Assembly: GCA_030490835.1 (NCBI GenBank)
Contig: CM059971.1
Span: forward strand, 36,194,012 to 36,258,011
Direction: 5' to 3'
Length of the DNA stretch: 64,000 bases
Source: Annona cherimola
Taxonomy: Eukaryota > Streptophyta > Magnoliopsida > Magnoliales > Annonaceae
In this document: positions 24,189 through 35,441 of the stretch, piece after piece
Position numbering within the stretch: the stretch's first letter is position 1
Layout of the letters: every line of letters begins with the position of its first letter
Program-made: the position numbers and the translations under genes
Notes under the pieces: model-generated
The model's database searches: none
Told to the model about the DNA's origin: nothing
The model's input: only the letters and a program-made list of their open reading frames with translations

Positions 24189-24202
24189 AAAAAGGGAAAG
24201 AT
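24189..24202 (+). promoter_or_regulatory. Element B polypurine tract
   Basis: AAAAAGGGAAAGAT directly before the TGTTGG start of the 3' LTR, the usual place for plus-strand priming. 23920-24188 between the two tracts is AT-rich and has no gene. Confidence 0.88.
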
Positions 24203-26037
24203 TGTTGGAAACAATAGTTAAATCAAAAAAACAAATTGACCAAAGCACAAGTTTTAATGATTAACAAATACAAATTTGAGTATGATATGATTACTAATAA
24301 GTTTTATGAATGTCTTTAAGGAATGAAAAATTAGACCAAGTCGATCACCAAGTCGACTCCAACCTCGACTTAGGCGAAGTCGATCCCAAAGTCGACTCCA
24401 CAAGCGACTTCAACAGGTATTTTTCGGACAGCGTTGAAATTGGGGAGTTAAACAACCGAAGTCGCAGATGAAGTCGACTCCACTTGCGACTTGAGACCAA
24501 GTCGCAGATGAAGTCGACTCCATAATAGACTTGAAGCAGCTTTTTTGATTTTGGAAAACAAAACAACCGAAGTCGCAGATAAAGTCGACTCCACTTGCAA
24601 CTTGAGGCCAAGTTGCAGATGAAGTCGACCCCAAAATCGACTTGAAGAAGCATCTTCCTTTCAAAGTTAAAATTGGGCAGCAAAACTTCTGAAGTCGCAA
24701 CCGAAGTCGACTCCACATTCGACTTGAGTGAAGTCGTAGGCAAGGTCGACTCTAGCATCAACTTCAACATGATAAGACAGATTTTCAAACTCAAGTTTCT
24801 CAAACTTGAATATATGAAGACTAATTCAAGTTTAAAGCAAGCAAGACACATGGATTCATTCCAAATCAAAATTGGATTTGTTCATACAAGATTCAAGTTC
24901 TTCAAGATCACGAGACTTAAAGCTAATTCTGTACAAATGAGCTTCTAGTATTGAAAGACTAAGAAGAAGAAGAAGTTAAGCAAGCAAGAAGATACTTCAA
25001 CAAAGATCAAACTGACTTGGCACAAGGAAATAGTCAAGTCGCAGACCAAGTCGACTCCAAGATCGACTTGAGGCCGTCGACTTGAAGCCAAGTCGACTCC
25101 AAGATCGACTTGAAGCCAAGTCTCAAACCAAGTCGACCCAAAAGATAGACTTGGAAACTGAAGAACAACCGAAGTCGCACACGAAGTCGACTCCAGCATG
25201 CGACTTGAGTGAAGTCGTACACGAAGTCGACTCCACCTGCGACTTGGAGACATAACGTTCGAATTTTTAAACGTTAGAACATTTATTATGCGCCAACCAA
25301 CTCTATAACGTTCAAAATTTTCCGTCCTCTATATATAGACACTCAAGAAAACTTGGATACACACAAGAAAGAGCTGAAAAAGAGAAAAGAAGTGCTACTA
25401 AGAGTTTTTATGTACTTTACTCTACAATTGAGTGATCTATACACTTTCAAAGGAAGAACAAGCTTCAAAGTTGCGGTTTGCTTCAACGCAATACGATGGT
25501 TGCTTCTACAGATTCTTCTTCAAGCTGAAACTTGCTACACAAATTTGTAAAGTGTAGATTTCTTCTATTTTCACCTTGTTGTTTGTTTTTGGTACTTGGT
25601 TTGAGTTTGGTAGTTCAAACCAAGAAATAGCAAGTAGTGTTGTGATTGGAGTGTAACTCATCACCTACTTGTGTTGATTGTATATGTCCCCTAGAGCTAG
25701 AATCTAGAAGAGAGCGGAGGCTCTGGTTGTATATGCCCCCTGGAGATAGAATCTAGAAGAGAGCGGAGACTCTAGTCGTATTCATGGAATACATAGTGGA
25801 ACCCAAGTCACAAGGGTGTGTGAGCTTGGAAGAGTGGAGTAGGGAAAGGTTGCCCGAACCACTGTCAATCTTGTCTACTGTTTTTCATTTTTGCTTTCAT
25901 TATCTTATTGCTTCCTATTTGTTTCATTCAAGGAGAATTAAACTTTCAAGGGGTTAAGTTTTAATTACCAAAGAATTTTTTTTTGAACCCAATTCACCCC
26001 TCCCCTCTTGGGTTTTGCCATTAACTCGGGACCAACA
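24203..26037 (+). mobile_element. Element B 3' LTR (1835 bp)
   Basis: TGTTGGAAAC...GGGACCAACA, followed by target duplication CTTCC (26038-26042). A clean 34-bp symmetric module is at 24459-24492. TATA is at about 25330-25338 and the two-copy repeat at about 25686-25785. It differs from the 5' LTR by roughly 1-2% by eye, mostly inside the GTCGAC clusters. Confidence 0.95.
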
Positions 26038-26042
26038 CTTCC

Positions 26043-26744
26043 CATTCTTAAGCATTCAAAGCTCCTTTCAAAAATTTTCAAGCAAGGATCTAAAGTTACT
26101 TTAAGAAGTTTGAGTTCACACATTCTCTTTCACTTTTCAAGAGCTTACTTTTGTGCCTTATTGATGTACGCAAACTTGTACTGTGTAGTTTCATTTTTTA
26201 TATTTTTTATATATCATGTCATCCAGATATTACAATGAAGCACATGCCTACCCTCACGCCATGAAGGGAGATATGTTTCTTATGCCCCCACCACGGGGGG
26301 AAACTGTGAACCCCCACTACAAGAGGAAATATAAAACCTCATTACAAGGGACCTAAACTATAAAATCCAATTCTTATACTTACCACTGACAGTTGTTGAA
26401 CCTGTGACCTCCCCCTTGTGCGACCAATGAGTTACAATAAGGCTACAACCCTCGCGGCAACGTGTAGTTTGATCTTATTTTTAATCTTTTGTTGTAATTG
26501 ATTACTTGACTTGATGTTGAAGGTCAAGGCCAAGGTAAGTAACAACTAGTGTTCGGTTGAAGTGGTACTCACCAATTACTTGTGTAATTATCGTAAAGGC
26601 CCTCTTGAGCTAAAATTTAGAAGAAAGTTGAGGCTCTAAGTTGTACATGCTTAAGTGATAGTAGAGCCCAAGATGCAGGGGTGTGCTTGAAAGAGTAGAT
26701 TAAGGGTATTGCTCTAACCACTATAAGAGTAGAACCACTATAAT
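26043..26744 (+). mobile_element. Element D: middle part of the old 5' LTR (carries a SINE)
   Basis: Continues the D LTR interrupted by B. It has a degenerate R/U5-like part (CTCACCAATTACTTGTGTAATT, GAGCTAAAATTTAGAAGAAAG) that parallels B 16480-16560. It ends at ATAAT, where T3 inserted. Confidence 0.6.
26192..26461 (-). mobile_element. SINE (tRNA-derived), minus orientation, 9-bp target duplication
   Basis: Flanked by GTGTAGTTT at 26183-26191 and 26462-26470. On the minus strand the head has an A-box-like GTAGCCTTATTGTAACTCAT and a B-box-like GGTTCAACAACT. The tail is A/T-rich and ends ATAAAAAATG at the target duplication. A Pol III promoter head, an A-rich tail and a 9-bp direct duplication fit a plant SINE. 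The family is not identified. Confidence 0.8.
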
Positions 26745-29700
26745 TGTAATACCCAGACCCAAGTAGGACTCATATAATTGCATTGAAGGTGTAATTATTA
26801 TTTATATATGAATTGATTAATTTTGGATGATTTTCATGAATTGATGAATTTTGCAATTAGGGTTTGCAATTAAGAATGGTGATTAAGATTAATCGCCAAA
26901 GCCCAATGTGAGTCAGATGACTCAAGGAGCTTAAGGAGGATTATTATATTCTAATGTGACATGAATATTTATTTTAATTTTCATAATTTAATTAATAGAG
27001 ATTAAAATGAAAATTATGGAATTATGTTGGAAATTATAAAAAATTCATAACTTGACGCCTATAAGGTAAAATGAGATAAAATTTGAAAGATAAGCTCATG
27101 ATTTTGGGCTCAACCTTATGAGTGAATTGGATTTAGACACAGGTGATGAGATTAAGGTGATTATTATTTGATTTTAATCTCACACTCTAAGACTATTTTT
27201 AAAGATTCATATTGACGAAAAAACATCGATTTGAGATGAAATTTGAAACGATTGAATAAAATTATAAAATCTATGGTGTGAGTGGATTGGATTAAGCTAA
27301 TTACCATGAAAAATTTCTTAATTGGAAAAAGGTACCTAAAATTAACTTTATGCAACCTAGACTACCATAGCATTTATGTTAAAGCAAGTGAGTTAAATGA
27401 CTTGTTTTAATGCTATGCAAGGTATCAAATGGGGCTGGATGGAGCTAAATTTTATGGATTTGTTTAATGATCAAATCCATGGAAAAGTCGAGGTTTAAAT
27501 GCAATGGTTTAATGCCTAATGTTTAGCTCAAATTGGAGCATAGGTTATGTGTCAATTCAAGGGACGTCAAGGGCATGTTGGGCATGAAATTTTGATTTTT
27601 AAAAGTCCTAAAATGCATATCTAAATTGCCTAACACCTAGGTGAAGTAAATGGGCACATAAATATGTGGAAAATGAGGCAAAAAATGCCAAAACCCAAGC
27701 CTAAGAGGGGCGTCACCTAGTGGACACCAGTGCATTCCTTAAATGCACGGATTTTGTTGATTTTTGATAATTAGAAAATGTGTATTTTACTTGGATATAA
27801 AATTGTCACTTCATCAAGGGATAAGTTAGAATTAAATTACCCTCATAACATATGGCAAAGTGGGTCCCATGGGCTGGTTTAAAATTATAAAAAGGAGGTA
27901 TACCCTTGAAAACGTGCATATGTGAAGGGGGAGAGAAATTCCCAAAATTTACTAAGTGTTGAGAGCAGCCCTTTGCACGTCCAAAACCAGCAAGGGAGAA
28001 GGAGAAAATAGGAGGAAAAAAGGAAAAAAGGGAAGAAAAGGAGAAGGAACTAAGCTAAACAAGTTGGATTCAAGTTAGATTCAATCCAAGTAAGTGAAAT
28101 CTAAGTTTTGAATCATTTAAATCAAAGTTTTCTCTATCGATTCATGATCCATGAATATGGTTCATAAAGAACTCTTGAATAATGAGTTATGATGGGTTGA
28201 TATGGGTATTGAATGATTTTTGAAAGATATAAATGAGATCAAGAGTTCAAGAGAGTAAAAAGGGAAGTTAGGGTTAAATTTTGAGATGAAAGCTAACTTG
28301 GAAATTCCCAAAACCCTAAACCAAGTTGATGTATGATTTAAGCATGATGATTTGGATGTAATTTGTGTTTTTTTGGATTACATATGAAAATTTGAGCATT
28401 TGTTAATGATTTTAGCAAAAATGTAACTTAGGGTTTTAAGTAATGCCCGATTTTTCTATTTTTGAGTTAAAAATGATACAAGTAATTGCTTAAATGGTTT
28501 ATGGATGAATCATAGGGTAAATTACCCTAATTAAGGAACCTTTGGATGACCTAAGTGGGCTGGATGAGTTTGCCCTAAATCTGATTTTTTAGGGTATATG
28601 TATAGAACGTCTAAACGGGGGCCAAAACGGGTGCTTTCCATGTGATTTTTGTTGCTGTTTGTAAACAAATAATTTATGAATTTTATGGAGGGTAAATTAA
28701 CCTAGGATTAAGTTACTTTAAGTGTCCACAAGGGCTTGAAAAGATTTGTCATAAATCTAATTTTAAGGATATATGTATGGACATGTCAAAACGGGTCAAA
28801 ATGGATACCCTGTATGCTTGAAAATGTTGATGTTATGGAAGCAAATAAATTATGAATTTTAAATATGTGATAATACCCTAAATTTGGGTGAAGAAAAGTA
28901 TGTTTACTTGCTGAAAATTATGACTTAAAAATCTGTTAAGATTTAAGTCTTGAAAGAGGTGTTGAAAGGATGAAAAACGGTTCTTAACATGATTGTTCTG
29001 GAACTCAGTGATAAATGGATTAAAAATCCAAAATTAAACCCTAAAGTATATATTACTTAAGGGGTTTAATGATGTTGAAAATGGGATGTAAGTTGCGGTG
29101 TTAAGAAATTTTAAGAAACACATAATATATGTGTTGTATGATGATCATATGTGAAACGTATGTATGAATGGATGATATGTGATTTATGTAGAATTGCTAA
29201 AATGCAATATATGCATGAATATGTGATGAAATGTGATGAGCTGCGTATATGTCTAATTAAGATGCTCATTTTAATGCAAGTATACGTGCCGATTAAGTAA
29301 TAAAGAGTGAGTAAAGTATCGTTCCCACGAGGATTATGTTAAATAAGTTAGCACTTTGAATCTCAATTGTCTAAGTGAATTGATAAAATGAATGAGAGTT
29401 GTTTTTAAAGAATTGAATTAAACTAAACTTAGCAAAGCAGTAAATGACCAAAGTGGAGTGGAAGACTGCTCAGATTGCCTTGAGATGATTAAGGTAGGTG
29501 GGAATATGAATTCATTGAATCATAACTATGTTATTTGGTCCCATTTAAGTTAGTTGTGCAGAGATTACTAATCTAGGTTCATTGATATTCATATATGTCT
29601 TCCAACACATACAAACCTAACCAAGTTTTAGTTATGTGCTATGTTCCCATACACATAAGTAAAGCAAGATTGATAACCACATAACCTAATCAAGATTACA

Positions 29701-32148
29701 CAAGATTAATAGGAATATTCCTATTTATATTAACATCTAACACAAACAAGAGCTGGAAAACCTGTGCCTTATATATGGATCTTATTCAAATCCCATTTTT
29801 CCAAGTATGAATCTGAATATTCAATCAATCCACAAGGTTACAAAGCTTGCAAACGCATTAAGCATGATATATAAGGGTAATCTCAAGCAATACTAATCAC
29901 AGTACAACTATGTTATCATTTCAAGCATAAGAAAATCAAATAACATAGATTATGATTTCAAATCCTATATATCTTCCACCATAGAAAGGTTCAACCCATA
30001 AACATGACTTCAATTCCCATTAAAATCAAGTTACGATCATCCCAAGAAAGGAGAATAACAAATAAGAAGAGATAGATGAGAAGAGGAGATGAAGCTCAAT
30101 GGATTTGCAATGATAGCTTGGATCTCCACTTGTTCTTCTATCCTTCCTTGAAGCTTTTGTATTTCTCTCTTTCTCCGTCTCCTCCCCTAAAAATCCTTAA
30201 GAGATATATTTATATCCCTCTAAATACAGCACAAGACATGTACTAAAATTTGTTCGTGTGGGGTTCGGCGCCCAGGCGCCAACTCTTTAGAAGCTCGCCA
30301 ACTTAAGGATTTTTAGAGAATTCTTATGAGGCAGTGGGTCGGCGCCTAGGCGCCACTGGTTGACACCAGGGTGCCAGCTTGCTCGCTTCTTCATTTTGCA
30401 TATTTCTTCATCTCGACACACTCACAAGCTGATAGTCGACCGTCCTTCTTGCAAAATTAAGTAAAACTAAATAAATGAACTATAAATGTCTATTTTATAC
30501 TAACATTGCATAAAAACTACATATTGTTCCTGAAATGCAAAGTGAGAGAAAACTAAGCTAAATGGATGCAAACTAACCACATTCTCTTGGACTAACATGC
30601 GAAACTGGTCTAAAATGGGCCATAAAATGCGAGTTACAAAATGCATAAGGATGTTGCTGTATGATTGATGCTTGATTTTCTCAATTTTTGAGATTAAGTT
30701 ATGAAGCTTGAAACGTCACTTATATGCTTAGAATGAGCATTGACATAGGAAAAATGGAAAATGGATGAAAAATGATAAATGGGAGATATAAATACCCATA
30801 TGTTGAATCATGAATGATTATTATGTGTTTACCCTAAATATGGGATTAAAACACAATATGGAATGGATGATGTGATGCACAAGTGCATATTATGTATGTA
30901 TGATCGACTTGAAAATCCAAGTTGATTATGTATGATATGGATTATGGGATTAAAAACTAAGTGAATGCAAGTAAATGGATTGTTATAAATGCAATGCTAT
31001 ATTTATGTATAGGCAAAGGCAAAGAGATAAGCGAGACGAAAAGCTAAGCAAACAAGGTAAGAAAGTAGTTTTCTAAATGTTTTTATTTTATCAAATGTGA
31101 TAAAATGATTATCAATGATATTCTAACTGTTTAAATGAGTTAGCAAATGAATGATTTCAATTCTTTCTAAGTTATTTAAGGATGGTCGTTTCTTATCTAA
31201 ATGTGTATCGAAATGTTATTTCCAATGGAATAAATGAATTGCTTATTGTTTTGCAATTATTTATTATAAATGATGATTCATGAGTTTATGAATGAAAAAT
31301 CATGTTAGCATGTCAAAGTTCATATTTATGAAAGAAAGCATATGCATAAAAGCATGAGGTCCACCTCGAAGGTGTAAGCAGACCGAATGTCCACCTTTGG
31401 TGTGGCCAAGTCGCTAAGATAGGCCTTGGGCCAGCGGCGCCTCCCTGAACTGGGAGAGAGGATGAAAGTGATGGTTGCCTAGCTAGCTTCTATCCAAAGG
31501 AATGCCATGATTTTAAATAATGCATCGCATTATTTATGACATACCCTAGACAGGTATAAGAAACATGTTTTAAGATATACTCTTAAGTGGGTATAATGTG
31601 ACTTTCCAAGTTATTTTCAATGAAAATGAATTGCCTTAAAACCTTATAGCTTGCTTATTGAGTTTTGACTTACAGTTTTATTTTTCAAATCCTAAAGACA
31701 GGTGAAAGGAAGTACCATGCAAGGAGCACAGGTGGAAATTCAAAGATAAATAAATTTCTATAAGTTACCTATGTATGAATTTTGTGAATTGTATGGTTGT
31801 ATGAATGTTAACATTAAATTGTGGTTTAATGTTGTACAAGAATTTAAGTGGCGATGTTGACTATAAATAGCGAAAAAAATTTATGGCCGTATGTTAAGGT
31901 ATGAGTTAGCATGAAATGACTAAGTATGAAATTTATGAGATCATATGTGTATATTTAAAATGGAATAATGACCTAAAAAGGCATATGATGAAAATAAAGT
32001 GTATGAAATGATATAAACTCCTAAGGAGTTAGGATAAAATGGATAAATATCCAATAAGCCCCCCATGTGACAGAGCGACAATCCTGATCACGTTTACCAA
32101 TCGATAGATCCTGGAGTAAGGTTGGGACGCTCGGGCTGGGGCACCAAA
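26745..32148 (+). mobile_element. T3: solo LTR of family T with an internal insertion
   Basis: Starts TGTAATACCC and ends GGGGCACCAAA (T2 ends GGGGGCGCCACA and T4 gives GGGGCGTCACA). The flanks are ATAAT at 26740-26744 and 32149-32153, a 5-bp duplication. It measures 5404 bp, or about 4 kb without the insertion near 29240-30640. No PBS, PPT or coding region is present, so it is a solo LTR. AT-rich with many TGAAATG/ATGATG stretches and no genes. Confidence 0.78.
29240..30640. mobile_element. Unclassified insertion inside T3 (about 1.4 kb, borders approximate)
   Basis: This stretch has no match in T1, T2 or T4 and differs in style from the LTR. It includes GTATCGTTCCCACGAGGAT near 29310, a motif I recall from dispersed plant repeats, and two GGCGCC-(C/T)A-GGCGCC palindromes at 30267-30280 and 30341-30354. 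No coding frame, terminal repeat or target duplication could be fixed. Confidence 0.45.
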
Positions 32149-32153
32149 ATAAT

Positions 32154-32325
32154 TCTCTATGTTTTTTTGTGTATCTAGCTTGATTCTCTCTCTTTTAATT
32201 TAGTTCTACTTGATCCATTCAAGAGGAGTTAACTACAAAGAGGTCAAGTTTTAAACAACAAATAAATTTTAATTAATCAATTCACCCCTCTCCTCTTAGG
32301 TTAACCCAACAACTTGAGACCAATA
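32154..32325 (+). mobile_element. Element D: right end of the old 5' LTR
   Basis: CAATTCACCCCTCTCCTCTTAG and ACTTGAGACCAATA resemble the LTR end of B and C (AATTCACCCCTCCCCTCTTG, CGGGACCAACA). The next bases (GTCATATGC) are at best a ruined PBS. The sequence then jumps straight into pol, so gag and most of integrase are deleted. Confidence 0.7.
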
Positions 32326-32344
32326 GTCATATGCTTAACTACGT

Positions 32345-34255
32345 TAAACCCATATGAACTTTGACAATGTAAAAAACTAAATATGGCATATTTTCTTACC
32401 TTTAGATGCACATGTTATCTTTTAAATAATGGAAAAGATAACTTTAGAGAATTAAATGCGAAAAGTGATAAAATAATTTTTCTTGGTTACTCTTTAAATA
32501 GTAAAGCATTTATAGTCATTAATAAAAGAACTCAAGTAGTAGAAGAGTCTATACATATTACTCTTGATGAATTTAATCCAACTTCTAAGGAGGTTGAGCA
32601 TAATGATGTATAAAAGCTATCAACCGAATTTGAGAAGCTGCATGTGAGAAAGAAAGGAGGAGAAAAACTCAAGAAAAATGAAGATAAAACCAAACAAAGT
32701 CAAGATATAAGTGAAGGTAATGTATCCTATAAACCTCCTAAAGATCTTAAATTTAAACATAATCATCTAATTAAACATGGTAGTTGAATATATATGATGG
32801 TGTTAGAATAAGAGGCTCAAGGGAAAATGTGTGTCAGACCTATGCCTTTATATTGAATATTGAGCCAAATATAATTGATCAAGCTCTTAATGATAAAAAT
32901 TGAATTATAGCAATGCAAGAAAGACGTAATCAATTTGAATAAAACAAAATATGAAAACTTGTTCCTAGACACAAAAACTACCCAATAATTGAAATCGAAT
33001 GTATATTTAAAAACAAAATGGATGAAAGTAGCTTAGTATAAAGAAACAAAACAAAATTGGTAGCTAAGGTCTACTTTTAAGAAGAGAGAATAGATTTTGA
33101 AGAGTCATATGCCCTTGATGGCGAGATTAGAAGCCATTAGAATATGCTTTATTTTACATCAAATATGCGTTTTAAACTTTTTCAAATGGATATCAAAAGT
33201 ATATTTTTGAATGATTATCTTAAGGAAAAGGTGTATGTTAAATTACCACCTGGTTTTGAAGAAAATGATCAATCCAACTATATATACAAGCTAATCAAAG
33301 TATTGATACCCTAAAATAAGATCCAAGAGCTTGGTAGAAAATTAGTAAATTCTAAATTGATTATGGCTTCAAAAGAAAAGAAATAGATACCACATTATTT
33401 ATTAAGAATGAAGATTAAAATATCTTGATAGTTCAAGTATATGTAGACTTATATTTGATGCTACTAATCAATCCTTATATAAGAACTTTTCAAAGTTAAT
33501 GCATAATGAATTTGAAATGAGCATGATAGATGAACTCAACTTCTTCCTTGGATTGAAAATTAATGAATATATATTTGTTAATAAACCTATAGACCAATGC
33601 TTATATAACAGCATAATTGCTTTTTTGTTATATTTAACTGCATCTAGGCCTAATATTTTTTTAATGTGTGTATGTGTTCTAAATTTTAATTAAATCCTAA
33701 CAAATCATACATGTTAGCAGTAAAAAAATCTTCAAACACGTAATTGATATACAAAATTTAGGATTATGGTATCCAAAGGGATCAACATTTAATTTAATAG
33801 GATACTCAAATGCAGATTTTATAGGATATAAATTAGACAAAAAAGCACTAGTGATACTTGCCAATTTCTCGATAATATGCAAGTGCCTTAGTTTTCAAGA
33901 AAATAAACAATATATCTTTATCTACTGCAAAAAGTATATAGTAGCAGAAAACTGTTATGCTCAAATTAAATGGATGAAACAACAACTGAATGCTATGGCT
34001 TGAGCTACAATAATATTCCAATCTAGTGTGATAATACAGGCTCCACATATCTTACTAAAAATCCCATTTTACTTTGAAGAACTAGATGCATTGATGTAAG
34101 GCACTATTTTATGAGAAAACATATTGAAAATCATGATATATGTTTGAAATATATTAACAAAAAATTACATTGTAGCAATATGTACCAAATCATTAGCAAT
34201 AGAGCCATTCTATAAAATCAGAAGAGAAATGAGAATGATAGATCTAGAAAATTAA
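32345..34255 (+). pseudogene. pol: Element D: degenerate copia pol, C-terminal half
   Basis: Starts at the integrase C-terminal region (KTPYELWK equivalent, then FRCTCYLLNNGKDNF, KSDKIIFLGYSLNSKA) and runs through RT (MDIKSIFLNDYL-like; [15 protein letters not shown]) and RNase H (YSNADFIGYKLD-like) to a stop at 34253-34255, matching the C end GMIELN. Many stops and frameshifts make it the oldest pol here. The YVDD motif is destroyed near 33440. Confidence 0.85.
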
Positions 34256-34683
34256 AGGACATGGAATATCTCAACAATTAAGACAATAATGATAATTGTG
34301 TGGTTTTGCTGATTATTGTATATAATTATATGATGATATGATTATTATATGAAAAATGTTTTTAGGATAAAATCACATTGGACTAAAGGGGGGAAAGTCA
34401 CATTGAATGTAAAAGGGGATTAGAAATTGAACTAGATCTAGTGGAGTAGCTAGGTCAACCTCACTAGAGTCAACCTCAGCATACCGAAGTCAATTTCTAT
34501 CACAACTTCGAGTTTAAGTCAACCTTGTGTGGGAAACAATCCATATTCTAACCTTTCTTCTCTTCAGTTATACCATCCATTTTTTCTACTTCTCTCCCAC
34601 TTTTCTGTCTCCTAGCCTCTAAAGTGCCAAATCTCACTTACACTCCACTACATTCCACTACACATCATTGTACTTCATTTCCA
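34256..34683 (+). other. Element D: spacer between pol and ORF3
   Basis: Holds degenerate GTCAACCT/GAAGTCAATTT motifs near 34455-34525, an eroded GTCGAC array, then a pyrimidine-rich stretch (34550-34630). The order equals that in B and C. Confidence 0.55.
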
Positions 34684-34777
34684 CAACTCCAAAACGAGTG
34701 ATAAGCAAGCCATCTAAACATAAGGAAGCTCCATCCTCCTCCCATGCAACAGAGTCTTTGATTCTGAAGCAACGAAT
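34684..34777 (+). pseudogene. Element D: ORF3 N-terminal remnant
   Basis: Reads KRVISKPSKHKEAPSSS and ESLILKQ, similar in composition and place to the basic N-terminus of ORF3 in C. It is cut by solo LTR S. The rest lies at 47690-48110. Confidence 0.5.
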
Positions 34778-35441
34778 TGTTGGTCTTGAGTTTATGGAAA
34801 ATTCAAGAGTGGAGGGTTGAATATGGTTCTTTAAATTTCTTTGGTGTTTAGAACTTTAACCCCTTTGTAAGTTTAGTCTCCTTGAATAAAAATGTGGAGA
34901 GTAAATAGAACAAGTAAGATCACACACAGAAGGCACAAGCAATTATAGTGGATCGAGACAACTTCCTTACTCCACTCTTCGAATAACATACTCTTATGTC
35001 TTGGGTTTCACTATTCTAACAATGATCAACTAAAACTCTTGCTCTCTTTTATATTATAGCTGTACGGGTCTTTTACGATAACAACACAAGAAGACGTTGA
35101 GTTCCACTTTAACCATAGACTAATTGTCTCTATTCGGCCTCAATCTCCAACACCGAGCCAAGTAGCAATACAATAAAAAGATTTAGAAAATAAAATTTGC
35201 ACTTTACAAGTTGCTTAGAATAGATTCATTAGGTGAGAGAACTCTTGAATGCTTGAGATGAATGAGATGTAGCAACTCTTGTAGTAAAAGTGAGAGTTTT
35301 TCTTTGTAAAGTACTTAATAGACACTTGAATGCTTGTATAAGGGAAGGTGTAAGCTCAATGAATGCTCTAGCTAACCCTTATAACTCTCTTTAATGTCCT
35401 TTATATAAATATAAAATTATTTTGAACATTAGAGTAGGTGG
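34778..35441 (-). mobile_element. Solo LTR S, left piece (interrupted by C)
   Basis: Starts TGTTGGTCTTGAGTTTATGG, like the inner end of the E LTR, and has degenerate R/U5 sequence (CACTCTTCG, CTCTTTTATATTATAGC, TACTCCAC). It ends at GGTGG, the target site of C. With 46392-47486 its total length is about 1.76 kb, a whole LTR. No internal region adjoins it, so it is a solo LTR. No target duplication is recognised. Confidence 0.7.
35437..35441. repeat. Element C target-site duplication, left copy (GGTGG)
   Basis: GGTGG here equals GGTGG at 46392-46396, immediately outside the two LTRs. Confidence 0.92.

Noticed and set aside
34766..34773. GAAGCAAC repeated at 47517-47524 as the target duplication of solo LTR S
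   Set aside because: The copies are not adjacent to the LTR ends (4 and about 30 bases away), so it is probably coincidence.
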